A stretch of 64,000 nucleotides of DNA, taken from NCBI RefSeq assembly GCF_009674485.1, contig NZ_WKJJ01000013.1, positions 62,001 through 126,000 on the forward strand, given 5' to 3'. The notes under the pieces were generated by a model. That model was given only the letters and a program-made list of their open reading frames with translations. It had not been told where the DNA came from and searched no databases. Made by a program: the position numbers and the translations under genes. Shown here piece by piece: positions 26,564 through 35,947 of this stretch. The DNA comes from Pseudoduganella rivuli (GTDB lineage Bacteria > Pseudomonadota > Gammaproteobacteria > Burkholderiales > Burkholderiaceae_D). Every line of letters starts with the position of its first letter. Positions within the stretch are counted from its first letter, which is position 1.

Positions 26564-27514
26564 ATGCATCAACAATATTCATCTTACATGACTACAGCAA
26601 TTTATAGCCACCCGGAATGCTTGCTCCATGAAATGGGGGCATGGCATCCCGAGTCGCCCGCACGCCTGCAGGCGATCCAGGACCAGCTCATCAACTCGCG
26701 CATCGATACGCTGGTGGAGCAGCGCGAGGCGCCGCTGGCCGACTTGTCCGACATTGCCCGCAACCACACCGCCGGGGCGATCGCCATCGTGCGCGACAAT
26801 ATCCCGCCCGTGGGCGAGCATTATCCGATCGATGGCGACACGTCGCTCAATGCCCACAGCTGGCGCGCCGCGCTGCGGGCCGCCGGCGCCGCCGTGGCGG
26901 CCACCGACGCCGTGATCGACGGCGACATCGGCAATGCGTTTTGCGCCGTGCGCCCGCCGGGCCACCATGCACGGCCGTCCGAGCCGATGGGTTTTTGCCT
27001 GTTCAATAATGTGGCGATCGCCGCCAAACATGCGCTGGACGTGCGCGGGCTGGCGCGGGTGGCCATCCTCGACTTCGACGTCCACCATGGCAATGGCACG
27101 GAAGAAGCGCTGCTCGACGAACCGCGCGCGCTGATGGCCAGCTTTTACCAGCACCCGTTTTATCCGTACACGCCGCCGCGCCCGGAAACGCCGAACCGCG
27201 TCAACGTGCCCGTTCCCGCCCGTTCCGGCGGCGACGTGGTGCGCCAGCTCGTCATGGATAAATGGCTGCCCGCGCTGCATGCCTTTCAGCCTGAAATGAT
27301 CTTCATCTCGGCCGGCTTCGACGCCCACCGCGAAGACGACCTGGGCGGCATGAGCCTGGTGGAAGCCGATTATGCGTGGATGACGGAGCAGATCATGGCG
27401 GTGGCGAAGCAGTATGCAAAGGGGCGCATCGTCAGCTGCCTGGAAGGTGGCTACAACTTGTCCGCGCTGGGCCGCAGTGTGGCGGCCCATGTGAAGGCGC
27501 TGGCGGAACTGTAG
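26564..27514 (+). CDS. Class II histone-deacetylase-like acetyl-amine hydrolase
   Basis: 316 residues. Zinc-hydrolase motifs: RPPGHHARPSEPMGFCLFNN, DFDVHHGNGTEEA, SAGFDAHREDDLGGM and EGGYNLSALG. Bacterial members deacetylate small amines such as acetylpolyamines, or lysine side chains. The start ATG 26564 has a strong GAGAGGAG 4 nt upstream; many family members begin at the position of the ATG at 26588 (MTTAIYSHPE), which has no ribosome site here. Confidence 0.9.
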   Translation: MHQQYSSYMTTAIYSHPECLLHEMGAWHPESPARLQAIQDQLINSRIDTLVEQREAPLADLSDIARNHTAGAIAIVRDNIPPVGEHYPIDGDTSLNAHSWRAALRAAGAAVAATDAVIDGDIGNAFCAVRPPGHHARPSEPMGFCLFNNVAIAAKHALDVRGLARVAILDFDVHHGNGTEEALLDEPRALMASFYQHPFYPYTPPRPETPNRVNVPVPARSGGDVVRQLVMDKWLPALHAFQPEMIFISAGFDAHREDDLGGMSLVEADYAWMTEQIMAVAKQYAKGRIVSCLEGGYNLSALGRSVAAHVKALAEL

Positions 27515-27562
27515 GAGCCTGCCACGGGAGCCGCGCTGGCGGGTTGATCAAGGAGAGTGCCG

Positions 27563-27982
27563 ATGGCCATACAGCTGGACCACTTCATCGTTCCCTGCCG
27601 CGACCAGGTCGGCGCGGCGAAACAACTGGCGGAATTGCTGGGCGTCGCGTGGGCGCCCACCACGCTGGGACCGTTTTCACCCGTCTTCATCAACGATGGC
27701 CTGACATTGGACTTCCAGCAGACGGAAGAAGTGTACCCGGTCCACCATTTCTGCTTCCGTGTCAGCGACGCGGAATTCGACGCCATCCTGGCGCGCCTGA
27801 AAGCGGCGGATATTCCTTACCGCGCCAATGTGTTCGGCCCCATGGACCGGCAAATCAATACCATGCTGGGCGGGCGCATGGTGTACTGGAATGAGCCGGA
27901 AGGGCACCAGTGGGAAATGCTGACGGTCAGCTATGCGCGGCCACCGGCGGATACTGCGCCAGCAACGTCGCCACCGCGCTGA
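27563..27982 (+). CDS. VOC (glyoxalase/dioxygenase superfamily) protein
   Basis: 139 residues with the paired beta-alpha-beta VOC fold: IQLDHFIVPCRDQVGAAKQL at the N terminus and VYPVHHFCFRVSDAEFDAIL and MVYWNEPEGHQWEMLTV in the second half (metal-ligand-like His and Glu). AAGGAGA lies 6 nt before the ATG at 27563. The last 56 nt overlap the 3' end of the opposing hybrid kinase gene. Substrate unknown. Confidence 0.85.
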   Translation: MAIQLDHFIVPCRDQVGAAKQLAELLGVAWAPTTLGPFSPVFINDGLTLDFQQTEEVYPVHHFCFRVSDAEFDAILARLKAADIPYRANVFGPMDRQINTMLGGRMVYWNEPEGHQWEMLTVSYARPPADTAPATSPPR

Positions 27983-30977
27983 CAGCCGGCGGCAGCGCGG
28001 CCAGCACGGCCTCGGCCTGCGCCCGCGCGGCGGCATCGAGCGCCGCGCCAGGCGCCGCGTTGCGTCGCACGGCTTGCTCGGCTTCGCCGGCCAGCAGCGC
28101 CAGCCGCTCCGCGCCGACCGTACCGGCCAATCCTTTCAGCACGTGCAGCGGTGCGCGCGCCGCCTGCGCGTCGCCCGCATCCAGCGCATCGCGCAACTGC
28201 CGCTGTAACTTGTGCGTTTCAGCGCCGAAGCTGCGCAGCGCCATCTGGTAGACGGGCAGCAGCCCGCCCAGCTGGCGCAGCGCGGCTTCACTGTTGAGGG
28301 CTGCCGCGTTATCCCCGGGCGTCGGCGCGGCTGTCGCCGCTGCGGCTGTTGCCACCGTTGGCTCAGCCGCCACGGACTCCGGTGCAGCCTTGCCTTCCGT
28401 ATGCGTGAGCAGCACCTGCACCAGCGTGGCAAAGTCGAACGGTTTGCCCACGTGGTCCACCATCCCGGCCGCCAGCGCCGCATCGCGGTCCGACTGCATG
28501 GCGTTGGCCGTCATGGCGATGATGGGGGGCGGTGTGCGTCCCTGCCGGCGCAGGCCATCGAGGATCAGGCGGGTGGCGGCATAGCCATCCATGTCCGGCA
28601 TCTGGATATCCATCAGGATCGCGTGCGGCAATTCCGCCGCCTCCATGACGAGTTCCACCGCGTCCTGGCCATTGCCGGCGACGTCGACCTGCGCCCCTTC
28701 ATAGGTCAGCAATTCGCACGCCACTTGCTGGTTGGTGGGATTGTCTTCCACCAGCAACAGCCGCAAACCGCGCAGGCGCAGCAGGGACGCCGGCGCTGGT
28801 GCGGTTGCCGGCTGGGCCGCATGGTCGTGGCGCGCCATGGCGTCGGCCACCGAATCGAACAGCATCGACGCCGTCACCGGTTTGATCAGCACGCCGTCGA
28901 GCACCGGGCGCTGCTGGCTTTCCTGCTGCGCCTGGCGCAGTGCCAATGGTTCGCGGTCGTGCGCCGTCACCATCAGGATCAGCGGCGTATGTTCGGCCGG
29001 CAGCAATTCACGTAGTTGCACGCTGGTGTCCCAGCCATCGAGCAGCGGCATGCGCCAGTCCACCAGCAGCACGTCATACGGCTTGCCGGCGCTGCGCTGC
29101 ATCACCAGTTTCAGCGCATCGAGGCCGTTGTCCGCGGTATCCACGCGCCAGCCGAACGATTCCGCCATGGCCGCCAGCGCCTGGCGCGCGCCCGCATGGT
29201 CGTCGATCACCAGGCATTCCAGGCCCTTCAGGTCGGCCGCCCGCAACGGCGCGGCGGCCGGGGGCGTTGCGGGGTCGAAGGCCACGGTAAAGGAAAACTG
29301 GCTGCCCGCGCCAAGAGTGCTGGCCACCGACAGTTCGCCGCCCATCAGGCGCACCAGCCGCTGTGAAATCGCCAGCCCCAGGCCGGAGCCGCCGAAGCGC
29401 CGCGCGGTGGAGGTCTCCGCCTGGCTGAAGCCGTCGAAGATATGGCGGCACTGTTCCGGCGCGATGCCGATGCCGGTGTCGCGCACGGTAAACGTCACGC
29501 ACGTGCGGCCACTGTCCGGTGCGCAGCCGTCCACGCGCACGGTCAGCGTCACTTCGCCTTCGGCCGTGAACTTGATGGCGTTGCCGCACAGGTTCAGCAG
29601 CACCTGTTGCAGGCGCAGCGCGTCGCCCAGCAGCCAGTGCGGCAATTGCGGGTCGACGTCGAACACGATTTCCACCGGCTTGGCGCCGGTGTAGGCGGAC
29701 AGGATCACGGACAATTCGCGCAGCAGACGGTCCATGCTGAACGGTACCTGTTCCAGTTCCATCTTGCCGGCTTCGACCTTGGAAAAATCCAGGATATCGT
29801 TGAGCAGCCCCAGCAAGGTACGCGCCGCCGCTTCCGCCTTGGCCGTGTAATCGCGCTGCCGCACATCCAGCGCGGTGTGCTGCAGCAGTTGCAGCATGCC
29901 CAGCACGGCATTCATCGGCGTGCGGATTTCATGGCTCATGTTGGCCACGAATTCCGATTTGGCCCGTCCCGCCGCCAGCGCCTGGTCCTTCGCTTCGATC
30001 AGTTGCTCGACCATGCGGTGCTGCCGCCGCAGCGACTGGCGCGCGCCCAGCAGCAGCACGGCCGACAGTGCAAACAGCGCGGCCAGGAACAGGACGGCAC
30101 TACGCACTTCCGTGCGCCATGGATCGAGGAAATCGTCGCTGGACAAGCCCACCACGACATAGACGGGATAGTGCCCGATGCGTTCCAGGCTGACCACGCG
30201 CTGCAAGCCGTCGCGCACGCTCTCGGTGACATAGGTGGCATGCTGGGCCCCGGATTCCAGCGCGGCGCGGGTTGGCGCCGACAGTGGCACTTCGGTACCC
30301 GGTACGATTTCCGCCACTTCCGGGAACCGGTGCAGGATGCGGTGCTGGCTGTCCAGCAAGGTGATGACGCCATGCTTGCCCACATTCATCGATGCAATGA
30401 CGTCGGAAATCGTCGTGGTGGTCATGTTGACGTAGGTGGTGCCGCCGAAATTGCCGTCCGGCAATGTCATCGCATATATCAACGGCAACACCCAATCGCC
30501 CGTGATGCGCGATTTGACGGGAACCCCGAAGACCAGGTCGCGCTCGACTTTGGCGCGCTGGTAAAACTCGCGGATACCGAGGTTCTGGATTTTCGAATGA
30601 TCGATGTCTTCGCCATAGATGACCTGGCCATCGGCATCGGAACCCCGGATCGAACGCGCATGGGGCACCCGTTCTTTCAGCGAGCGCAGGAAAGCGCTGA
30701 ATTCAGCGGGATCGAAACGGTTTTGCGCGTGCAGCAAGCGGAATTCGTCGGCCGCGCGGCGCACCGTCAAGTCCACTTCGTGGAAATGCCCGCGCAGGAA
30801 GTTTTCCAGCGCAATGGCCAGGTTGCGCGACTGTTCTTCCGCATTGGCGTAATAGCGCGCGCGGCTTTGTTGTAACGTATGCAATACGAACCCGGCCACC
30901 ACGATGAAAACCACACACACGGCGGCCGCCAGCCCGCCAAACAGGCGGCGCGATTGCTGCGAGGTGAGTAATTTCAT
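27927..30977 (-). CDS. Hybrid sensor histidine kinase with two receivers and HPt
   Basis: 1016 residues from the ATG at 30977. Order: transmembrane helix (about 13-35), a periplasmic Cache/PDC-like sensor (about 40-290), a second helix (VLFLAALFALSAVLLLG), dimerisation domain with His349 (NMSHEIRTPMNAVLGM), ATPase (NLCGNAIKFTAEG, FGGSGLGLAISQRL), receiver 1 (LVIDDHAG, VDWRMPLLDG), receiver 2 (LLLVEDNPTN, LMDIQMPDMDG) and a C-terminal HPt (APLHVLKGLAGTVGA). This is a complete BarA-type phosphorelay. No response regulator is adjacent, so its output is elsewhere. A strong hairpin lies 12 nt upstream of the start. Confidence 0.9.
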   Translation of the reverse strand: MKLLTSQQSRRLFGGLAAAVCVVFIVVAGFVLHTLQQSRARYYANAEEQSRNLAIALENFLRGHFHEVDLTVRRAADEFRLLHAQNRFDPAEFSAFLRSLKERVPHARSIRGSDADGQVIYGEDIDHSKIQNLGIREFYQRAKVERDLVFGVPVKSRITGDWVLPLIYAMTLPDGNFGGTTYVNMTTTTISDVIASMNVGKHGVITLLDSQHRILHRFPEVAEIVPGTEVPLSAPTRAALESGAQHATYVTESVRDGLQRVVSLERIGHYPVYVVVGLSSDDFLDPWRTEVRSAVLFLAALFALSAVLLLGARQSLRRQHRMVEQLIEAKDQALAAGRAKSEFVANMSHEIRTPMNAVLGMLQLLQHTALDVRQRDYTAKAEAAARTLLGLLNDILDFSKVEAGKMELEQVPFSMDRLLRELSVILSAYTGAKPVEIVFDVDPQLPHWLLGDALRLQQVLLNLCGNAIKFTAEGEVTLTVRVDGCAPDSGRTCVTFTVRDTGIGIAPEQCRHIFDGFSQAETSTARRFGGSGLGLAISQRLVRLMGGELSVASTLGAGSQFSFTVAFDPATPPAAAPLRAADLKGLECLVIDDHAGARQALAAMAESFGWRVDTADNGLDALKLVMQRSAGKPYDVLLVDWRMPLLDGWDTSVQLRELLPAEHTPLILMVTAHDREPLALRQAQQESQQRPVLDGVLIKPVTASMLFDSVADAMARHDHAAQPATAPAPASLLRLRGLRLLLVEDNPTNQQVACELLTYEGAQVDVAGNGQDAVELVMEAAELPHAILMDIQMPDMDGYAATRLILDGLRRQGRTPPPIIAMTANAMQSDRDAALAAGMVDHVGKPFDFATLVQVLLTHTEGKAAPESVAAEPTVATAAAATAAPTPGDNAAALNSEAALRQLGGLLPVYQMALRSFGAETHKLQRQLRDALDAGDAQAARAPLHVLKGLAGTVGAERLALLAGEAEQAVRRNAAPGAALDAAARAQAEAVLAALPPAVSAVATLLAQYPPVAAHS

Positions 30978-30988
30978 TGGAAAGCAAT

Positions 30989-31028
30989 ACGGGTAGGCAA
31001 TGAACACACATTATCATTGCCTGCCCGT
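30989..31028. promoter_or_regulatory. 15-bp hairpin in the leader of the hybrid kinase gene
   Basis: Arms ACGGGTAGGCAATGA (30989-31003) and TCATTGCCTGCCCGT (31014-31028) pair over 15 positions with a single G-T mismatch and a 10-nt loop. Read rightward it is followed by five T, like a terminator, although no rightward gene precedes it. Read leftward it separates the OPT stop from the kinase start and has an A run before it but no T run after it. Confidence 0.7.
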
Positions 31029-31066
31029 TTTTGTAACCACGGGAAATGGTTGCGGAAGGAAAGAGT

Positions 31067-33049
31067 TCAGGCAGAGACCCGGCGGGCGTTGTTGCTCGAC
31101 CACTTATACAGGCCGCCAACCAGGCCCATGCCGACCACCAGCGCGACCACCATGGTGGCGCCTTCGCTCAGGCTGTTGGCAATGGCCAGCGGTTCGCCCT
31201 TGCCGGACAGCACGATCAAACCTGCCAGCGCCACGTTGAACAAGCTTTCTCCCACGATAAAGCCGGACATCACCAGCACGCCCAGGCGCTTGGCCACTTC
31301 ACCCCAGCGCTGGTGGTGCACCGCGCGCTCGAACAGCCAGCCGGTGACGGCGCCCACCACGACCGGCGCCGTGACGGCGCTGGGCAGGTAAATCGCCAGG
31401 CCCACGCCCAGCGGCGGCAAGCTGTACTTGCCATTGCTGGACTTTTTCAACAGGAAATTAACCACGACCAGCGCCAGGCCCATCAGGGCGCCCCAGCCGA
31501 TCAAATGCCACGGCAGGTTACCGCCGATGACGCCTTTGGCCAGCGTGGAAATCAGCGCCGCCTGCGGCGCGGCCAGCGGTTCATTGGAAATCGCCTGCAG
31601 GTTGGGGGCGCCGGCAAAGCCGTTGGCCCGGTTCAGCAATTCCAGGACGGGCGGCACCACGCAGGAACCCGCCACCACGCCGATCAGCAGGGCGACCTGC
31701 TGTTTCCATGGCGTGGCATCGACCAGCTGGCCGGTTTTCAAGTCCTGCAGGTTGTCGTTGCCGATCACGGCCACGGCCAGCACCACGGTGGTGACGAACA
31801 GCGCGAAGGCGATCAGCGCCTGGCCGGTTTCCGGTCCCATGATGTGACGGCCCACGGCGCCCACGGACAGCGCCGCGCCCAGCACCGTCAGGATCGCGAT
31901 GCCCGACACGGGCGAGTTCGACGAACCGATCAGGCCCGCCATGTAGCCGCACACGGCGGCGGCGAACATGCCGGCGATCACGATATAGCCGACACCGACG
32001 GCAATCAGGGCCGGCGCCACGGACGCCAGCACGCCACCTTGCAGGAACGACGCCAGCAGCCAGCCGGCCGGCACCAGTGCGATCAGCGTGGTCAGGCCGA
32101 CAATAAAGATCGGCAAATCCTGTTCCGTGCGGGGCAGTTCGCCGCCGCCTTCCTTGGCCTGGCGCGCCGCTTCCATGGCCGATTTCAGGCCGCCGACGAC
32201 CGGCTTGGCCAGGCCCGCCAGCGTCACGATGGCGGCGGCGCCGATGCAGCCCGCGCCCATCATGCGCACGTCGGTTTTCCACACGCCCAGCGCCAGGTCG
32301 GCTGCCGGCATGGCGGAAGCGGGCAGGGCGGCCGTCAGCAGCGGCACCAGGATGCCCCACGCGATGACGAGGCCGGCCAGCATGGCGATGCCGACCGTAA
32401 TGCCCATCAGGTGGCCGGCGCCGATCAGCGCCAGCGAACTCGATGCGCCGATACCGGTGGCGCCGCTGCCGGTGCGGAAATACACGGCCATTTCACCGGC
32501 CATGACTTTCACGGCGGCGCCGGCCGCGTACAGCGCGGACGCCACGCTGCCCCAGATCACGGCCCACAAGCCGGCCTTGCCTTCTTCTGCGCCGCTGCGC
32601 GACTGGCTGCCGACTTTCAGCACTTCGGCCGCCGCCACGCCTTCCGGATAAGGCAGGTCGGACTTGGACACCAGCGCCCGCCGCAGCGGCACCGTGTACA
32701 TCACACCCAGCACGCCGCCGATGGCGCACGCGCCAAACGTGGGCCAGAACGGCACGTTGGCCCACCAGCCGATCATCAGCAAGCCCGGCAGCACGAAAAT
32801 TACGGACGCCAGCGTGCCTGCCGCCGACGCGATGGTCTGCACGATATTGTTTTCCTGGATGGTCGCGGTCTTGAAAGCGCTCAGCAGCGCCATCGAAATC
32901 ACGGCCGCGGGAATCGACGTGGCAAACGTCAGGCCCACCTTCAGGCCAAGGTACACCTGTGCCGCTGTGAATACGAGGGTAATCAGTATCCCCAGGACGA
33001 CACCGCGCAGCGTAATCTCGCCGGGCGTGGATGGAGAAGATTTGTGCAT
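31067..33049 (-). CDS. OPT-family oligopeptide/metal-chelate transporter
   Basis: 660 residues, nearly all hydrophobic helices (about 14-16), beginning at ATG 33049 with GGAG 10 nt upstream. The N terminus (TLRGVVLGILITLVFTAAQV, LGLKVGLTFATSIPAAVISM) and the loop PYPEGVAAAEVLKVGSQSRS are OPT hallmarks. It should be a proton-coupled inner-membrane importer of peptides or siderophore-like metal chelates. It stands alone between the kinase and ylqF. Confidence 0.9.
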   Translation of the reverse strand: MHKSSPSTPGEITLRGVVLGILITLVFTAAQVYLGLKVGLTFATSIPAAVISMALLSAFKTATIQENNIVQTIASAAGTLASVIFVLPGLLMIGWWANVPFWPTFGACAIGGVLGVMYTVPLRRALVSKSDLPYPEGVAAAEVLKVGSQSRSGAEEGKAGLWAVIWGSVASALYAAGAAVKVMAGEMAVYFRTGSGATGIGASSSLALIGAGHLMGITVGIAMLAGLVIAWGILVPLLTAALPASAMPAADLALGVWKTDVRMMGAGCIGAAAIVTLAGLAKPVVGGLKSAMEAARQAKEGGGELPRTEQDLPIFIVGLTTLIALVPAGWLLASFLQGGVLASVAPALIAVGVGYIVIAGMFAAAVCGYMAGLIGSSNSPVSGIAILTVLGAALSVGAVGRHIMGPETGQALIAFALFVTTVVLAVAVIGNDNLQDLKTGQLVDATPWKQQVALLIGVVAGSCVVPPVLELLNRANGFAGAPNLQAISNEPLAAPQAALISTLAKGVIGGNLPWHLIGWGALMGLALVVVNFLLKKSSNGKYSLPPLGVGLAIYLPSAVTAPVVVGAVTGWLFERAVHHQRWGEVAKRLGVLVMSGFIVGESLFNVALAGLIVLSGKGEPLAIANSLSEGATMVVALVVGMGLVGGLYKWSSNNARRVSA

Positions 33050-33213
33050 CTCTCGCTGCTCCAGAAAAAAAGTGTTTATAAAATAGAAAAATTGCGGTGC
33101 CACATGATAGCCGACCTCACCTGAAACGGATACTGCAATAGATGCGGCGCGGACAGTGCCCTGCGGTTCGCGGTAAAATAGAGGATTTCACGCAAGAAGC
33201 ATAAGGCCAGAGC

Positions 33214-34164
33214 ATGTCAATACAGTGGTTCCCCGGACACATGAACGCCGCCAAGAAGAAGGCGGCGGAACAGATGGAGAATACCGACCTCGTGATCGAG
33301 GTGGTGGACGCGCGCCTGCCTGAAGCAAGCTGCAATCCGATGGTGGAGGAGTTGCGCAAGTTCCGCCAGCGCCCGTGCCTGAAATTGCTGAACAAGGTCG
33401 ACCTGGCCGACCCCGCCGCCACCAGCGCGTGGGTCGAGTATTTCAGCCGCCAGGAAGGCGTGACGGCGTTTGCCATGACCACCAAGAAGCCGGGCGACGT
33501 GACGCGCGTGCTGGAACTGGCCAAGCCGCTGGCGCCGCACCGCGGCGTGCCAACCAAACCGCTGCGCATCATGATCATGGGCATTCCCAACGTGGGTAAA
33601 TCCACGCTGATGAATGCCTTGCTGAAGAAGCGCGTGGCCAAGGTGGGCGACGAACCGGCCGTCACCAAGGCGCAGCAAAAGCTGTACCTCGACAAGAACA
33701 CCGTGCTGGTCGATACGCCGGGCATGCTGTGGCCGAAAATCGCCATGCCGAGCGACGGCCTGATGCTGGCGGCCAGCCACGCGGTGGGGTCGAATGCGCT
33801 GATCGAAGAAGAAGTGGCGGAATTCCTCGCCGGCGAACTGTTGCGCCGCTACCCGCAATTGCTGGTGGCCCGCTACGGCTTCAAGGACATCGACCAGATG
33901 GACGGCATCGGCGTGGTGGAAGGCATCGCCATCAAGCGCGGTTTCCGCGCCCGTGGCGGCGACATGGATTATGAAAAGGCCGCCCACACGTTCCTGACCG
34001 AATACCGCAGCGGCATCCTGGGCCGCATTTCGCTGGAAACGCCGGAAACCCGCGCGGCGGCGCTGGCGGTGTTCGAGGAAGAGCAGCGCATCAAGGCGGA
34101 GAAAGCGGCCTTGAAAGCTGCCGAGAAGGAAGCCGAGCGCATGAAGGGCAAGCGCGGGTCCTGA
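33214..34164 (+). CDS. ylqF: Circularly permuted ribosome-biogenesis GTPase YlqF/RbgA-like
   Basis: 316 residues. The permuted G-motif order is visible: G4 NKVDLAD at 60-66, then G1 GIPNVGKS at 123-130, then G3 DTPG at 167-170. The N-terminal IQWFPGHMNAAKKKAAEQ is typical of the family. RbgA of Bacillus acts in 50S subunit assembly. The C terminus is Lys/Glu-rich. ATAAGGCCAGAGC lies before the ATG. Confidence 0.93.
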   Translation: MSIQWFPGHMNAAKKKAAEQMENTDLVIEVVDARLPEASCNPMVEELRKFRQRPCLKLLNKVDLADPAATSAWVEYFSRQEGVTAFAMTTKKPGDVTRVLELAKPLAPHRGVPTKPLRIMIMGIPNVGKSTLMNALLKKRVAKVGDEPAVTKAQQKLYLDKNTVLVDTPGMLWPKIAMPSDGLMLAASHAVGSNALIEEEVAEFLAGELLRRYPQLLVARYGFKDIDQMDGIGVVEGIAIKRGFRARGGDMDYEKAAHTFLTEYRSGILGRISLETPETRAAALAVFEEEQRIKAEKAALKAAEKEAERMKGKRGS

Positions 34165-34184
34165 CGGCTTGCGGCGCGGGCGAC

Positions 34185-34985
34185 TTATCCGCCGATTCTA
34201 AAGCTGGACACCGCCAGCGCCCCCATGAACGCGTCTTCGTGATACTGCACGGCAGCCGCATCCTGTTCCGCCGCGCCCACCGCCACCATCAGCGGCAACA
34301 AATGCTCTTCGCGTGGATGCGCCTGCCGCGCGGCGGGGGCCTGTTCCCAGGCCAGCAGGCGGGCGCTGCGTTCAGCCGGCGGCAGCGCCATCGTGTCGCG
34401 CAGCCACGCATCGAACAGGTGAGATGCCTGCGCCCCCGCGCCGCCGAACTGGCGCAGGTTGTGGTAGCTGAGGCCGCTGCCGACGATCAGGACGTCTTCG
34501 TTGCGCAGCGCCGCCAGCGCGCGGCCGATGGCCAGGTGTTCGGCCGGATCGAGGCCGGCTTTCAGCGACAGTTGCACGATGGGCACATCCGCATCCGGGT
34601 AAATCGGCGCCATCGCGGAAAACGTCCCATGGTCGTAGCCACGCTCGGGGTCCAGGTGGGCAACGATGCCGGCGTCACGCAGCAAGGCTTGCACGCGCGC
34701 GGCCACGTCCGGCGCACCGGGCGCGCCGTAGCGAATCCGGTACGTATAGTCGGGGAAGCCGCCATAGTCGTAAATCATGCCGGGCGCGGCGCCGGACGAA
34801 ATGCGCAATTGCGGCGCTTCCCAGTGCGCCGTCACCACCAGCACGGCGCGGGGTTTGCGGCCCAGTTCCGCCGGGATGGCTTCCAGCGACGCTTTCAGCG
34901 CATCGTAGCGGCCGCCATACTGGTCCAGCATCCACGGCCACGGGCCACCGCCATGGGATAAAAAATACACGGGCAAGGTCGACAT
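34185..34985 (-). CDS. DODA-type extradiol ring-cleavage dioxygenase
   Basis: 266 residues, LigB/YgiD-type. N-terminal YFLSHGGGPWPW, TAHWEAP, DYGGFPDYTYRIRY, GYDHGTFSAM and C-terminal HPREEHLLPLMVAVGAAE supply the His residues that hold the metal in 4,5-DOPA-extradiol dioxygenase-like enzymes. It should open catechol-type rings; the physiological substrate is unknown. It is convergent with ylqF (20-nt gap). Confidence 0.88.
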   Translation of the reverse strand: MSTLPVYFLSHGGGPWPWMLDQYGGRYDALKASLEAIPAELGRKPRAVLVVTAHWEAPQLRISSGAAPGMIYDYGGFPDYTYRIRYGAPGAPDVAARVQALLRDAGIVAHLDPERGYDHGTFSAMAPIYPDADVPIVQLSLKAGLDPAEHLAIGRALAALRNEDVLIVGSGLSYHNLRQFGGAGAQASHLFDAWLRDTMALPPAERSARLLAWEQAPAARQAHPREEHLLPLMVAVGAAEQDAAAVQYHEDAFMGALAVSSFRIGG

Positions 34986-35078
34986 CGAAGCTCCTTTTCA
35001 GTTGGCTTCACTGTACGTCATCACAATTCATGTATCAATGTGATCAATGTAAATGAACCATTCATAAAAAATGCATGA

Positions 35079-35942
35079 TCAACCCCGCGCCACGGCCGTC
35101 AGCGCAAACAGCCGCGCCGCGCGGAACCACGCCAGCAGCAGGGCGATGGCTTGCGTCAGAATCAATGCCGCCACATCGCCCGGCAAGTTTCCGGTAGGGA
35201 AGTGAAGGCGTGCGAGCCCCAGCAATCCCGTGACGCCAAAGCCGATCACGCCCAGCACCGCGTAACTGCCCAGCGCCGCCACCGGTTGCCGGCGCAGCAG
35301 CGCCACGCCGTGCCACCAGGCGGCAATGGCGGACTTGCGGCGTCGGTCGGCCGCCAGCATGGCGCGGCCGGCATCGGCCGTCACCAGCGCTGCCCACACC
35401 AGCAAGGCCGTCACGCCGTTGGCCAGATAGCCGGCGAATTCGCCGTCGCCCGGCAGCAGCGCTTCGTCCGGCTGCGCCAGTTCCCGCGCCGTGGCGCCGG
35501 CCCACAGCGCCACGCCCATCACCACGAGAGACCACAGCAGCATGCGCGCCATGCGCGCATATTCCGCCATGCCGCCCGCCAACAGGGCGCCGAACGGCAG
35601 GGGTTCGGTACTGCGCGCGGCCGTCACGGTGGCGCCGGCCAGCAGCGGCGACGTCAGCGCCGTACAGGCCAGCGCCGTCCACAGCGCCAGTTGCGCGCCC
35701 AGCACGTGGCGCCGGCCGACGTTCAGTAAATCCGTGATGGTGGCCAGGTCCAGTTGCTGTGCCAGCACGGCGGCCTGGGCGGAATACGACAATTGCGTAT
35801 CGAGCACGATCCACGCCGGCGCCACCACGATGGCCAGCGGCAGCAGCAGGGCCGCCACGAACAGCACGGGCAGGCGCCATTGCAGCGCGCGGCGCAGCGA
35901 TTGCACGCACAGGGTTTTCAGTAATGCAAAGGACTTGTTCAT
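35079..35942 (-). CDS. Multi-spanning membrane protein next to M1 peptidase
   Basis: 287 residues from the ATG at 35942 (a TTG at 35951 is also in frame). Six or so hydrophobic segments (LPVLFVAALLLPLAIVVAPA, MLLWSLVVMGVALWAG, SYAVLGVIGFGVTGLLG). I do not recognise a named family. It starts immediately after the stop of the M1 metallopeptidase gene and is certainly cotranscribed with it, so it may act with that enzyme. Confidence 0.75.
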   Translation of the reverse strand: MNKSFALLKTLCVQSLRRALQWRLPVLFVAALLLPLAIVVAPAWIVLDTQLSYSAQAAVLAQQLDLATITDLLNVGRRHVLGAQLALWTALACTALTSPLLAGATVTAARSTEPLPFGALLAGGMAEYARMARMLLWSLVVMGVALWAGATARELAQPDEALLPGDGEFAGYLANGVTALLVWAALVTADAGRAMLAADRRRKSAIAAWWHGVALLRRQPVAALGSYAVLGVIGFGVTGLLGLARLHFPTGNLPGDVAALILTQAIALLLAWFRAARLFALTAVARG

Positions 35943-35947
35943 CTGGT

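Noticed and set aside
31046..33124. A 692-codon rightward frame over the OPT transporter
   Set aside because: Low-complexity Gln/His/Arg sequence with no motif; the opposite strand encodes a recognisable OPT protein.
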